Source of the DNA: an uncultured bacterium
GTDB taxonomy: Bacteria; Cyanobacteriota; Vampirovibrionia; Gastranaerophilales; Gastranaerophilaceae
Reading direction: 5' to 3'
NCBI GenBank assembly: GCA_902776035.1
Contig: CACYOO010000012.1
Location: 37,987-101,986, forward strand
Length of the DNA: 64,000 nt
A model generated the notes under the pieces. That model searched no databases and was not told where the DNA came from. It saw nothing but the letters and a program-made list of their open reading frames with translations. The stretch's first letter is position 1. Each line of letters starts with the position of its first letter. This document shows, one piece after another, positions 27,458 to 36,546 of the stretch. A program made the translations under genes and the position numbers.

Positions 27458-28582
27458 TTAATCTCTTATTTGAACAGGCATTATGAGAGAGATATAGTCT
27501 TCTTCACTATCAGGTCTGAATATTGTTGCAGATAGATTTGTATTCAAATTAATTTGAACATTTTCACATTCCATATTCTTTAATGCTTCTGATACGTATT
27601 TATAATTGAAGGCAATCAACATATCTTCTGATTTATATTCTATTTCAAAACTTTCTTCAGATGCTCCTGATTCAGGAGTATCAGCTTTTAGTGTTAATTT
27701 GTTTTCGCTAAATTCAAATTTTACTATACTTGTTTTTTCGTTTACCATAACAGAAACTCTCTCTAATGCAGATAAAAGTTTAGATTTATTTATAATTGCT
27801 GTTTTAGGATTTTTATCAGGTATTAGTTGATTATATTTAGGATATTGACCTTCCATTAAATTTGAAACTAATATAGTTTTTTCTGTTTTTAATATTAATT
27901 TAGATTTATCATTACAAATTTTTAATGCAGAATCATTAATTAGTGTACTCATTTTTAAAAATTCATTTGTTGTTTTTGACGGTATAATCATTTGATTATT
28001 TTTATTATCCGGTGTAGATATTTTTTCTCTTACTCTTGCAAGACGGTTTCCGTCAGTAGATGCCATTTCTAATATATTATCATTTATATTGCATACAACA
28101 CCTGATAACAAGTTGTTAGTTTCAAAATTAGCAGCAGCATAACTTGCTTCTTTTATTGATTTTACAAAAGGTTTCATCTCTATTTCAGTAAATTTATCTT
28201 CATCTTCTGATAAATTTTCAAACATATTTGGAAATTCTGAAGCTGATATACCTATAATTTCGAATTTTGAATTATCACAAGTTATTTTCACTTGATTATT
28301 ATTATCTTCCATTTCAAAACTTACTAAACTGTCAGAAAGACGAGATACCAAGTCATTTAATTTTTTAGAAGGTAATGTTATTTTACCTTCTTCGTCTACT
28401 TTTGCATCAATTATAGTTGATATAGTCAATTCTAAATCTGTTGCAGTTAATTTTATAGAATTACTACCGTTTGTTTCTATTAAAATATTATATAATACAG
28501 GTTGTACACTTCTTATAGCCGCTACATTTCCTACTAGTTTTATACCATTATACAAATCTTCTTTATTTATTAAAAATTTCAT
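27458..28582 (-). CDS. dnaN: DNA polymerase III sliding clamp (beta)
   Basis: 374 residues, the three-domain beta clamp that tethers the replicase. It begins MKFLINKEDLYNGIKLV and includes GVVCNINDNILEMASTDGNR and LARVREK in the middle, and ends ISLIMPVQIRD, matching the family's PMRI-type end. GGAG precedes the ATG. dnaA and recF are not beside it, and the 379-base upstream gap shows no array of DnaA boxes, so there is no sign of the replication origin here. Confidence 0.96.
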   Translation of the reverse strand: MKFLINKEDLYNGIKLVGNVAAIRSVQPVLYNILIETNGSNSIKLTATDLELTISTIIDAKVDEEGKITLPSKKLNDLVSRLSDSLVSFEMEDNNNQVKITCDNSKFEIIGISASEFPNMFENLSEDEDKFTEIEMKPFVKSIKEASYAAANFETNNLLSGVVCNINDNILEMASTDGNRLARVREKISTPDNKNNQMIIPSKTTNEFLKMSTLINDSALKICNDKSKLILKTEKTILVSNLMEGQYPKYNQLIPDKNPKTAIINKSKLLSALERVSVMVNEKTSIVKFEFSENKLTLKADTPESGASEESFEIEYKSEDMLIAFNYKYVSEALKNMECENVQINLNTNLSATIFRPDSEEDYISLIMPVQIRD

Positions 28583-28961
28583 ATTATACTCCGCTAAAAT
28601 TATATATTATTATAAATATATAATACAATAAATATTTTTATATATAAAATCTAATTATAGTAGTAAGTATAAATAAACATGCAGAAAACTTTCGTATTAT
28701 AAGTATAATTGGATTTTTTTTGCAGTTTATTATGTAAAAAAAATATATAAAAATATAGATTTTTTTATTATTTAAATTAATTTTAAAAAAAATGTAAAAA
28801 CATGCAGAAAAATATATTATTTTTCTGCATGTTTTTTATTAATGATTAGAAATGCATATTATAAATCCGTCTATTGTCTAAAGAAATTATTTATTTACAA
28901 AAAGTTATATTATTTTGTTGTTATAGCAATTTTAATTATTTAGTAATTTTATAATGGCATA
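28583..28961. other. Intergenic gap between divergent genes with a strong hairpin and direct repeats
   Basis: This 379-base gap holds a 14-bp direct repeat (aaacatgcagaaaa at 28675-28688 and 28798-28811). The second copy forms part of a 19-bp perfect hairpin. A TATAAT lies at 28704-28709 without a good -35. No protein-coding frame was seen. Confidence 0.55.
28796..28836. terminator. Terminator-like 19-bp hairpin
   Basis: 28796-28814 pairs perfectly with 28818-28836 and ends in a T-run on the plus strand; the minus strand also has T-runs after it. It sits between divergently transcribed genes, where no flanking gene would need a terminator, so it may end a short RNA. Confidence 0.6.
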
Positions 28962-30482
28962 ATGAAAATTGTTAACGTAACAACAAGTCATATTCAAAAT
29001 AATAAAATATCAAATAAGAGATTATATTTTACAAGCAGACCTGATACATTTAGTCCGTCTGTAGTAAATACTTTTTCTGATACAATGAAAGCAAAATTTA
29101 CAGAAAAAGAGTTAAATCGTATTGCAAAAAAATCAGAGGATATTCAAAAAAACGCTGAAATACTTGCAAAAACAAAGCTTTCCGGTGAAAACATTTTAGA
29201 TACTCTTTTGTATAGTTTTGATGCAAAAATTGATGCCGTAAAAATTGCCGATAAGGTTAACGAAGTAGATAAGTTATATAATGACAAACCGGTAAATATA
29301 TCTTTAAGAGTTAATAATTACGATAAAAATGTTTTTGATATTGTTGCGGTTGATGAAAATAAAAATAAAAAAATTGTAACTCTTGATAAAGATTTTAAAA
29401 CTCGTTCTATTGAAGATGTAACTTATCAAAATGTTAATGGAAAAAATTATGAAATAAAAAAATCAAAAGATTATAAAAATAATGTAACTTCTAAAATAAG
29501 AAGTGAAATCATAAACGGTAAAACATTACCTTTAAACGAATTGATAATAACAAAAGATTATAAAGAGTATTCAGAACCATCTGATATAAAAGGAATATTT
29601 AACACAAAAAGAATATACAATAATGGTAAAGTTGAACAATTAAGTTCAGGAAATATTGATAAAAAAACAGGTATAAAAACTGTTAAAAAAGATTTTACAT
29701 CTTTTAACGGTACAAAAACAAGTTATGAATTTTCAGAAGATAAAGAAGGAAACAGAATTTCTGATTATAAAATAACTGATAAAAAAGGAAATGTTTTATA
29801 TAATAATTCAACTGCATTTGAAATAGTAAATGAAAATACATTTATATCTTCAAAAAACAATGAGCAATATGAAATAAAATATAGTAATGATGATAAAAAA
29901 TTAAGTGTAAAAAATCTAAAAACAGAAGAAGCAAATGAAATAGATTTACACATGTATATTTTTGGTAACAGTAAAAAACTTGTTCCCGTATTGAAAAAAA
30001 TATCAGGTGATGAACTTATAAAAATGGGTAATAATGTAACAAGATTATTTCAAATAGATGATGATACATCATCATATTATCATCCCGGCAGAAAAGATAT
30101 AAATACATCAGATAACGAATACATATTTTTGCATGAACTCGGACATTCAAAAGATATGAAAAATTATGATACAACAACTTTTAAAACAAAAGATGCTACT
30201 GAAAATACATTAATTTCTGCTGATAAGAATATTGTTGATGTTTATAATAAAGAAAAAGAATTATTTAATGAAAATATGTCCAATGCACAAAGAGAACATA
30301 TTGACTATTTTTTAAAATCAATTGGTCATAGCAGTGGTACAAACGGTGCATTAAAAGAATCAACAGCAGAAATAAATGCAATATTAAATACATATAATAC
30401 GGTTGACAGATATTCAATGCGTTCGGAATATTTGCAGAGATATTTTCCGGAAACAATAGCGGCATTAGCAAAAAAACTATAA
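28962..30482 (+). CDS. Putative HExxH zinc metalloprotease, lineage-type protein
   Basis: 506 residues, family not recognised. The last third has a zinc-protease signature: YIFLHELGHSKDM, with Glu in ALKESTAEINAIL about 90 residues on as a possible third ligand (gluzincin-like). The middle (about 150-330) is a run of Lys/Asn-rich beta repeats such as TDKKGNVLYNNST and EYSEPSDIKGIF, resembling secreted repeat proteins. No signal peptide is visible; the N-terminus (MKIVNVTTSHIQNNKISNKR then LYFTSR) is polar. It may be cytoplasmic or exported by an unconventional route. It is monocistronic with its own terminator. Confidence 0.6.
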   Translation: MKIVNVTTSHIQNNKISNKRLYFTSRPDTFSPSVVNTFSDTMKAKFTEKELNRIAKKSEDIQKNAEILAKTKLSGENILDTLLYSFDAKIDAVKIADKVNEVDKLYNDKPVNISLRVNNYDKNVFDIVAVDENKNKKIVTLDKDFKTRSIEDVTYQNVNGKNYEIKKSKDYKNNVTSKIRSEIINGKTLPLNELIITKDYKEYSEPSDIKGIFNTKRIYNNGKVEQLSSGNIDKKTGIKTVKKDFTSFNGTKTSYEFSEDKEGNRISDYKITDKKGNVLYNNSTAFEIVNENTFISSKNNEQYEIKYSNDDKKLSVKNLKTEEANEIDLHMYIFGNSKKLVPVLKKISGDELIKMGNNVTRLFQIDDDTSSYYHPGRKDINTSDNEYIFLHELGHSKDMKNYDTTTFKTKDATENTLISADKNIVDVYNKEKELFNENMSNAQREHIDYFLKSIGHSSGTNGALKESTAEINAILNTYNTVDRYSMRSEYLQRYFPETIAALAKKL

Positions 30483-30505
30483 AAATTTAATTTTATAGTT
30501 TTTTT
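30470..30505 (+). terminator. Intrinsic terminator of the HExxH gene
   Basis: 15-bp stem (30470-30484 with 30491-30505), 6-base loop and a terminal T-run. The stop codon lies inside the left arm. Confidence 0.8.
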
Positions 30506-30526
30506 AAGAATATTTATAAATATTGA

Positions 30527-31909
30527 TTATTCTGAAATAACTTCTTCAAGTGCCTTAAAAACAATAGGATCCCATTTGCTTTCTGTTTCTTCTCTTAAAA
30601 TATTTAAAGCTTGTTCTTTTTTCATCGCTTCTCTGAATGGTCTTTCGGAAGTTAAAGCTGTATAAGCATCGGCTATTGCAATTATTCTTGAACCAAAAGG
30701 AATAGACATTCCTTTTAAGCCCTCCGGTTCACCTTTGCCGTCCCAGCGTTCCTTATGATAGTGTATGTATGGTACAACTTCTGACAGAAAGTTTATATTC
30801 ATTAATAAATTTACACCAACATTAGGATGATTTTGAATTTTTTCCCAATCTTCTTTAGAAAGTTTGCCGCCATTATTAAACAGTTTTTCAGGAAGTGTTA
30901 TTTTGCCTACGTTTTGCAATAAGCCGGCATAATAAATTAAATCACTTGTTTTTTCATTTAATTTTAGTTTCTTGCAAATTTTTCTTGATAAATCAGCAGT
31001 TAATTGTGAATGAGCAACTTTATATTCACCCTTTGCATCAACAGCTTTTGCAAGTAATTGAACAAAATTTTGCTGTTCATCTTCTAAGTCGCCTATTAAT
31101 GCAGTTAATTCTGTTCTCATGTGTTTTAATTCCATTTCAGATACTGCATCTTCCTGTAATAAACGGTTTGTTTCATCTACTGTTGTTTGTAATGACATAG
31201 AAGTTGCAAATAGTCTTGCCATAGATACAACCAAATTAAATAATTCCGGCTTAAATGTTCTATTTGTATAGCTTTCTATTACTATAACACCAACTTCATA
31301 CATATTGTTACTCATTGGTATAGCATACAATTCTTTTACTTTATTTTCATTAAGTATAGTTCCGGGAACTGATTTATGAGTTTCATCTACAGAAAATTTT
31401 ACAACTTCTTTTTCATTAAAAGCATCACATACGGGATTTTTTGCTTTCAATGAAAAACCGATATTTTCTTTATAAATATCTCTTGTAAATCCAAGAGATG
31501 AACCTACTAAAAATAAATCTTTATTAACAGAAGTTAAACCCTTTGAATAATCTTTTGTTAAATATACATGACATGCATCAACATCAAGCATTTGTGATAC
31601 TGTTTTTGCAATTGAATTATATATAAAATAATCTTCTTTTGAATTAAAACTCAATACACAAAGAGTGTTTTTAAGTGAATAAATAGAAACAAGTTCTTGT
31701 AATTGTTTTTTTAAATTTTCAATTTGCTTTTCCTTACTGTTTTCTTTTTTTGCAATCTTTTCTGCCAAATCGTTTGAAATTAAGCATTCAGAAACAAAAT
31801 CTCCTAAATTTAATGCAAAAATTTCTTCAAGCGGATCTCCATCCATTAAGTCTATACTTCTTCCAAAAAGTGATGCTCCCATTTCTTCTTGTTGTTTTTT
31901 CTCTTCCAT
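30527..31909 (-). CDS. GAF-HD-GYP family protein with mutated HD dyad
   Basis: 460 residues: acidic N-terminus, coiled coil, GAF-like domain (about 85-240, with VDACHVYLT and VGVIVIESY), a linker helix, and an HD-GYP domain. HD-GYP phosphodiesterases degrade cyclic di-GMP. Present are AHSQLTADLSRKI, IQNHPNVGVNLL, YHKERWDGKGEPEGL and IIAIADAYTALTSERPFR. The metal-binding His-Asp pair, normally LLHDIGKI, reads LLQNVGKI, and GYP reads GEP. The protein may therefore bind or relay signals rather than hydrolyse. AAAGGA precedes the ATG. Confidence 0.85.
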   Translation of the reverse strand: MEEKKQQEEMGASLFGRSIDLMDGDPLEEIFALNLGDFVSECLISNDLAEKIAKKENSKEKQIENLKKQLQELVSIYSLKNTLCVLSFNSKEDYFIYNSIAKTVSQMLDVDACHVYLTKDYSKGLTSVNKDLFLVGSSLGFTRDIYKENIGFSLKAKNPVCDAFNEKEVVKFSVDETHKSVPGTILNENKVKELYAIPMSNNMYEVGVIVIESYTNRTFKPELFNLVVSMARLFATSMSLQTTVDETNRLLQEDAVSEMELKHMRTELTALIGDLEDEQQNFVQLLAKAVDAKGEYKVAHSQLTADLSRKICKKLKLNEKTSDLIYYAGLLQNVGKITLPEKLFNNGGKLSKEDWEKIQNHPNVGVNLLMNINFLSEVVPYIHYHKERWDGKGEPEGLKGMSIPFGSRIIAIADAYTALTSERPFREAMKKEQALNILREETESKWDPIVFKALEEVISE

Positions 31910-32048
31910 GTCTTAAATCCTTTTTTTAATTTCTCTCAAGTATTATATCGGCAGAAAATTTTAAAACTTTGATGTTTTTTTTAAATACTATACTAAAGTA
32001 TGATAAATTATAAACTTTTATATAATATTTTTAATTAAAATTAAAATT

Positions 32049-33080
32049 TCAATTCTTATTTTCAAGTTTATCTATGTAATCTTTTATTATATTTTCATAT
32101 TTAATATCATCATCATTTTTATTATTTATATTATTTATGTTTTCAAGTATGCTGTTCAATGCAATCATATAAGTTTTTTTATCAGCATTAAGATTAAATA
32201 GTTTTTCTAAATCAGCAACTAACATAGGATAATCTTTAATACGACTTGCACTGATAGCTCTGCTCATATAAGCAACTTCACAATTTTCATCAACATTGCA
32301 TGCTTTTGTAAAATAATTGATTGCTTCTATATTGTCATTTTTTCTGTTTTTAATGTTTCCAAGCCCCAATAATGCATCAATATCACTGTTATCTATAGAA
32401 AAAATTTTGAAATAATCATCATACGCTTGTTCTAATTCGTTCATTTGAAAATTAAGCAAAGCACGTTTTTTTAGTATATTAGTATTATCGTTTTGCATTT
32501 CAAGTGCTTTTGTATAATCCTCTTTTGCTCCGTTAAAATCCGATAAATTTTCTTTTGTAAGTCCTCTGTTAAAATATGTATTAGGATGTTCCATTATTTT
32601 TAAAGAAGAATTGAAATCTTCCAATGCAAGAGAAAATTTACCTAAAAGGTTAAATGCATTACCTCTGTTATTTAAAGCTTGATAGTTTTTCTCATTAGTT
32701 TCAATTGCCTTTGTATAATCTTCAATGGCTTCTTGAATATTTTTTAAGTTATAATTAACAATACCTTTATTAAAATAAGCATCGGAAAAATCCGGCTTAA
32801 TTTCAACTGCCCTATTATAATCTTCTAAAGCTTCATTTGTAAAATTAAGGCATGCCTCTGCATTTGCTCTGTTATTGTATGCTTTATAATTATCTTTATC
32901 TAATGCTATGGCTCTTGTATAATCATCTATTGCACTTTCATACATTGAAAGATTATATTTTGCATCACCTCTAAATCGGTATAAATTGGCAGTCATATCT
33001 TCAATATTACTAAGCTCAGATAAAACTTCACTGAAATTTTTTTCTTTTATTAAACTTTGAATTTGTTCTTCAGATACCAT
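32049..33080 (-). CDS. Tetratricopeptide repeat protein
   Basis: 343 residues made almost wholly of ~9 TPR units of 34 residues, for example AYNNRANAEACLNFTNEALE and AYFNKGIVNYNLKNIQEAIE. TPRs form superhelical scaffolds for protein binding. No signal peptide or membrane helix is seen, so it is probably cytoplasmic. It is divergent from rplS. The partner is not indicated by the neighbourhood. Confidence 0.9.
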   Translation of the reverse strand: MVSEEQIQSLIKEKNFSEVLSELSNIEDMTANLYRFRGDAKYNLSMYESAIDDYTRAIALDKDNYKAYNNRANAEACLNFTNEALEDYNRAVEIKPDFSDAYFNKGIVNYNLKNIQEAIEDYTKAIETNEKNYQALNNRGNAFNLLGKFSLALEDFNSSLKIMEHPNTYFNRGLTKENLSDFNGAKEDYTKALEMQNDNTNILKKRALLNFQMNELEQAYDDYFKIFSIDNSDIDALLGLGNIKNRKNDNIEAINYFTKACNVDENCEVAYMSRAISASRIKDYPMLVADLEKLFNLNADKKTYMIALNSILENINNINNKNDDDIKYENIIKDYIDKLENKN

Positions 33081-33164
33081 TTTTAAACTCTATATATATA
33101 TTCTCTATTTTAAATATGTTATATTCTAATGTCAAACTATTATAAATAAATTTTAATATAGTGC

Positions 33165-33193
33165 TTGCAATAATAATGTGTTTACAATATTAT
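33165..33193 (+). promoter_or_regulatory. Promoter of rplS-rbgA-rnhB
   Basis: TTGCAA at 33165-33170, 17-base spacer, TATTAT at 33188-33193. A start near 33200 argues for the rplS start at 33249 rather than an upstream ATG at 33198. Confidence 0.6.
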
Positions 33194-33248
33194 TGATATG
33201 CATCTCATAATTATGCACAGAATATATAACATGGAAAAGGAACAAAAA

Positions 33249-33605
33249 ATGATTAATCCTATTATTGATGAACTTGAAAAAAACTATAAAAAGTCAGAAA
33301 TACCACAAATGAATCCTGGTGATACAGTAAAAGTATCAGTAAGAATTGTTGAAGGAAATAAAGAAAGAATACAGGCATTTGAAGGTACTATCATAAAAAT
33401 GCATGGTGCAGGTTTGAATAAAACAGTAACCGTTAGAAAAGTATTCCAAGGTATTGGTGTTGAACGTGTATTCTTAATCCATTCACCTAGAATTGATAAA
33501 TTCCAAGTATTGAGAAAAGGTGATGTAAGACGTTCTAAATTGTATTACTTGAGAGAACGTTCAGGTAAAGCAACTCGTATTAAGGAAAAAATTGAAAAAC
33601 GATAA
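33249..33605 (+). CDS. rplS: 50S ribosomal protein L19
   Basis: 118 residues, the usual L19 size, located at the 30S-50S interface. Motifs are [46 protein letters not shown] and [18 protein letters not shown]. The ATG at 33249 has AAGGA seven bases upstream; upstream ATGs at 33198 and 33231 in the same frame lack such a site. The 3' end overlaps the rbgA start by 14 bases. Confidence 0.95.
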   Translation: MINPIIDELEKNYKKSEIPQMNPGDTVKVSVRIVEGNKERIQAFEGTIIKMHGAGLNKTVTVRKVFQGIGVERVFLIHSPRIDKFQVLRKGDVRRSKLYYLRERSGKATRIKEKIEKR

Positions 33606-34437
33606 TTTTATACATTGGTATCCCGGACATATTGCAAAAGCAGAGAAACAATTAAAAGAAAAATTAACTCTCTGTGATGTGGCTATTGAAGTTCTAGATG
33701 CAAGAATTCCTTTTAGCAGTATGTATGGGGATATAGATAAATTACTAAACGGTAAACCACGTTTAGTATTATTAAATAAAAGTGATTTAGTAGATAAAGA
33801 CGAATTAAGTGTATTTATAAAAAGCATACGGGATATTGAAAATTATCCCGTTATTTCTATGTCTGCAAAAAGTTCTTCAAATATATCGTTAATCGTTAAA
33901 AAAGTTTTAGAACTGTCTGAGCCGAGAATACAGGCACAAATGGCAAAGGGGTTGTTAAGACGTCCGTCAAGAGTTATAGTTGTCGGCATGCCCAATGTTG
34001 GAAAATCAAGCGTTATAAATAAACTTACTAATACATCTAAAACAAAAACAGGTGCAAAAGCAGGTGTAACACGTCAACAGCAGTGGGTTAGAATAAATAA
34101 AAATATAGATTTACTTGATACTCCCGGTATTATTCCTATGAAACAGGATAATCAAGAAGTTGCGGCAAAGCTTGCAACTGTAAATTCTGTTTCGGAAAAT
34201 GCGTATGATAACGAGCCGGTTGCAGAATATTTGCTTGAAATATTAGCAGAGAAGTATCCTGAAAAAATGCAAGAAATTTATCCTAACTGTAGTTTAACTT
34301 TAGAGGGGATTGCAAATATTAAAAATTGGCTTATATCAGGAAACTCGCCTGATTTACAAAGGGCTGCAGCTCTTATTTTAAGAGATTTTAGATCAGGTAA
34401 AATGGGGAAATTTATTCTTGATAAAATTGAGCAATGA
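33592..34437 (+). CDS. rbgA: Ribosome biogenesis GTPase RbgA/YlqF
   Basis: A circularly permuted GTPase that acts late in 50S assembly. The 281 residues have [16 protein letters not shown], then G4 (LLNKSDLV), G5 (MSAKSS), G1 ([14 protein letters not shown]), G3 (DTPG) in the permuted order, and the C-terminal RNA-binding domain. The start is TTG at 33592, set by an AAGGA site six bases upstream inside rplS and by the need to include the N-terminal WYPGH motif. It overlaps rplS by 14 bases. Confidence 0.93.
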   Translation: MKNDNFIHWYPGHIAKAEKQLKEKLTLCDVAIEVLDARIPFSSMYGDIDKLLNGKPRLVLLNKSDLVDKDELSVFIKSIRDIENYPVISMSAKSSSNISLIVKKVLELSEPRIQAQMAKGLLRRPSRVIVVGMPNVGKSSVINKLTNTSKTKTGAKAGVTRQQQWVRINKNIDLLDTPGIIPMKQDNQEVAAKLATVNSVSENAYDNEPVAEYLLEILAEKYPEKMQEIYPNCSLTLEGIANIKNWLISGNSPDLQRAAALILRDFRSGKMGKFILDKIEQ

Positions 34438-35065
34438 TTTATTTAAGTTTGATAAAACTTTTGTAACAGATTATTTGATTGGTACGGATGAAGCAGGCAG
34501 AGGTCCTGCTGCCGGTGGTGTATTTGCTGCGGCTGTTCATTTTAAAAATTTGAATTTTGAAAATGAATTGGCTTTATTAAATGATTCAAAACAACTTACA
34601 CCTAAAAAAAGAGAAGAATTATATGATATTATTTTAAAAGAAACCGATAATTCAATTGTGTGTGTGGAAGTAGAAGATATAGAAAAATATAATATTTTAA
34701 ATTGTTCTTTAAAAGCTATGAAATTAGCTTGTACAAATATTTTACCAAAAGATATAAAGGATAGTTTAACAATAGTTGATGGAAACAAATTAATTAAGGA
34801 ATATGAATTTTCACAACAATTTATTGTAAAAGGTGATTCAAAATCTGCTTCTATTGCTGCAGCAAGTATACTTGCAAAGGTTGCAAGAGATAGATATATG
34901 CAAAAACTTGATGAAGAATTTCCACAGTATAATTGGCGGAAGAATAACGGTTATTTAACCAAAGAGCATATTGAAGCCATAAAAAAATATGGAATTACAA
35001 AATATCATAGAAAATCATTTTTAAAGAATATTTTAAATCCAACAAAACAATTAAAATTAATTTAA
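34418..35065 (+). CDS. rnhB: Ribonuclease HII
   Basis: Cuts RNA in RNA-DNA hybrids, including single ribonucleotides in DNA. The 215 residues contain IGTDEAGRGPAAGGVFAAAV with catalytic Asp-Glu, LNDSKQLTPKKRE, the catalytic aspartate of TIVDGNK, and GDSKSASIAAASILAKVARD. No ATG is available; TTG at 34418 (GGGGA nine bases before) or TTG at 34427 must start it. It overlaps rbgA by 20 bases, suggesting coupled translation. Confidence 0.93.
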   Translation: MIKLSNDLFKFDKTFVTDYLIGTDEAGRGPAAGGVFAAAVHFKNLNFENELALLNDSKQLTPKKREELYDIILKETDNSIVCVEVEDIEKYNILNCSLKAMKLACTNILPKDIKDSLTIVDGNKLIKEYEFSQQFIVKGDSKSASIAAASILAKVARDRYMQKLDEEFPQYNWRKNNGYLTKEHIEAIKKYGITKYHRKSFLKNILNPTKQLKLI

Positions 35066-35109
35066 GTTTAGCTATATTTAGTAAGTTATTGATATTAAAT
35101 ACTATAATG

Positions 35110-35682
35110 TTAGTTATTCTGTGTTTTTATTTCATTATAATATTTTTGTAATTTATTAATAATTTCTATAGCTTCTTTTGGTTCTTTTTCCCAATATTTA
35201 GACTCTAATATTTTTTCTCGAACTTCAGGAGTAAAACGATATTTTATTATTCTTGCCGGACTACCTCCAACAACTGCAAAATCAGGAACATCTTTATTAA
35301 CAAAAGAATTTGCTCCAACAACCGCACAATTACCGATTTTTACACCTCTTCTTATTATTGAATTAACACCAATCCAAACATCATTACCTATAATACAATC
35401 TTTTTCTGTCAAATTATGACAACTTAATCTGCAATTTGTTGATATTTTATCAATATCATGTTCACCTGCTCCTATTGTTACTAAATTTGCAATAGAACAA
35501 TATCTTCCAATAGTTGCTTTTGTAACAGAAACTCTTTCTCCAAGATATGTATAATCTCCAATAATTGATGAGTTATCAACATCAACCCATTTCATAACGG
35601 TAATTTTTTTATCAAAAGCAAAAATTCTTACCGGTTTACCTCGTAATTTATCTATTATTTGTTGTATTAATGTTATTTTCAT
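35110..35682 (-). CDS. CatB-like left-handed beta-helix acetyltransferase
   Basis: 190 residues with hexapeptide repeats forming a left-handed beta helix, trimeric in the family. The order SSIIGDYTYLGERVSVTKAT, IGRYCSIANLVTIGAGEHD (catalytic His), DVWIGVNSIIRRGVKIGNCA and VGGSPARIIKYRF is that of CatB/Vat/polysaccharide O-acetyltransferases. The acceptor may be a surface polysaccharide sugar. It is the last chromosomal gene before the prophage. Confidence 0.88.
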   Translation of the reverse strand: MKITLIQQIIDKLRGKPVRIFAFDKKITVMKWVDVDNSSIIGDYTYLGERVSVTKATIGRYCSIANLVTIGAGEHDIDKISTNCRLSCHNLTEKDCIIGNDVWIGVNSIIRRGVKIGNCAVVGANSFVNKDVPDFAVVGGSPARIIKYRFTPEVREKILESKYWEKEPKEAIEIINKLQKYYNEIKTQNN

Positions 35683-36141
35683 ATTATTTCAGTATATTTT
35701 ATAAATTTATTGTTAAGAGATTGGAAGTTTGAGAATTAATTATATTGGGCTATAATTGAATGAGTGTAAGAGTTTTCAGCGTTTTTGAGGGTTTGAGAAA
35801 AGTATTAAAAAACTACCATTTAGTAAAGTAAAAATATCAAAAAAAGTAAGTCCGTTTTTTCTTTATATATCTGTCTTTTAGATAATTCACTTGTTTTAGG
35901 CACTTACTTGATTTGGTAGTAAGGTGTAACCCTTTTTTATAAAAGGTGTAAACTATGGCAAAAAGCCCGTTATTATTGATTTAATCCTATAAGTTACAAA
36001 ATATAAAAGGTGTAAACTATTTACAAAGGTGTAAACCTTATTTCAAGTTTACACCTTTTGCAAAAAACACTAATTTTTGTTTATTTAAAAATACAATCTT
36101 TAAAATTATTAATACTATATTAAATATGTATTAAAGTGTCT
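35683..36141. other. Junction between chromosome and prophage, no gene seen
   Basis: 459 bases without a convincing reading frame. The left half (to about 35910) looks like host spacer. It includes loosely paired segments: ctacca near 35812 with tggtag near 35915, and aagtaagt near 35846 with acttactt near 35901. The right half carries the 12-bp repeats described separately. Confidence 0.5.
35921..36058. repeat. Cluster of 12-bp repeats at prophage end, likely transposase-binding sites
   Basis: The motif aaaggtgtaaac occurs at 35942-35953, 36006-36017 and 36025-36036, in inverted orientation at 36047-36058, and in a shortened form (aaggtgtaac) at 35921-35930. Mixed direct and inverted copies of one short site are how MuA-type transposases recognise phage ends. 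The cluster lies just beyond the last early gene. The exact terminal base cannot be set without the other end. Confidence 0.65.
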
Positions 36142-36330
36142 TTAAATCGTCTTTACATTTATCAGATTTAAGTTTTTTATTCTTATATACTTCTTTTCTG
36201 TCGGAGAATTAAGTAAATAAAAATCCATTGCATTACAAATTACTTCTTCTACAGGTTTTACAAAATAATCAAGCTCCTGCTGACATTTATTAACGTATTC
36301 CTCATCAATTTCTAAAATATATTTATTCAT
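36142..36330 (-). CDS. Small early prophage protein, unknown
   Basis: 62 residues (MNKYILEIDEEYVNKCQQEL at the start), helical and charged, with no recognised domain. It is the last gene of the early operon, nearest the phage end, 13 bases after the zinc-ribbon gene, with an AGAGGTAA site. Genes in this position are often accessory. Confidence 0.6.
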   Translation of the reverse strand: MNKYILEIDEEYVNKCQQELDYFVKPVEEVICNAMDFYLLNSPTEKKYIRIKNLNLINVKTI

Positions 36331-36343
36331 AAATTACCTCTTT

Positions 36344-36544
36344 TTACAATAGTTTTAGTTGTTTTATTTCAACCGGTTGTTGTGCATCACAATCTTGTTT
36401 GATTTGTTTAATTAAATTTTCCTTTTCCTGCCAAGTTTTAAAGTTCGGATATACTTTATTGTTTTGCAGGAACGAACCGCACCAACCGCAAAAATTTGAG
36501 TCATCTCCTCTGAAATCCTGACATTTATTACACCATTTAACCAT
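36344..36544 (-). CDS. Small zinc-ribbon protein
   Basis: 66 residues. Two Cys pairs, CNKC (5-8) and CGWC (19-22), form a compact zinc ribbon; the rest is a charged helix rich in Lys and Gln. Such proteins bind nucleic acid or protein. It starts two bases beyond the Mor-like gene's stop in the early operon. Mu's Com also carries a zinc finger, but the sequence does not show that it is Com. Confidence 0.65.
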   Translation of the reverse strand: MVKWCNKCQDFRGDDSNFCGWCGSFLQNNKVYPNFKTWQEKENLIKQIKQDCDAQQPVEIKQLKLL

Positions 36545-36546
36545 TT

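Noticed and set aside
28583..28961. Possible replication origin beside dnaN
   Set aside because: No cluster of TTATCCACA-type DnaA boxes and no dnaA gene; only one weak near match was seen.
33198..33248. Upstream in-frame start for L19
   Set aside because: It falls at the predicted transcription start, has no ribosome site, and would add 17 residues absent from the family.
35700..35920. tRNA gene as phage attachment site
   Set aside because: No cloverleaf could be folded; the weak inverted segments are too far apart and imperfect. Mu-like phages do not need one.
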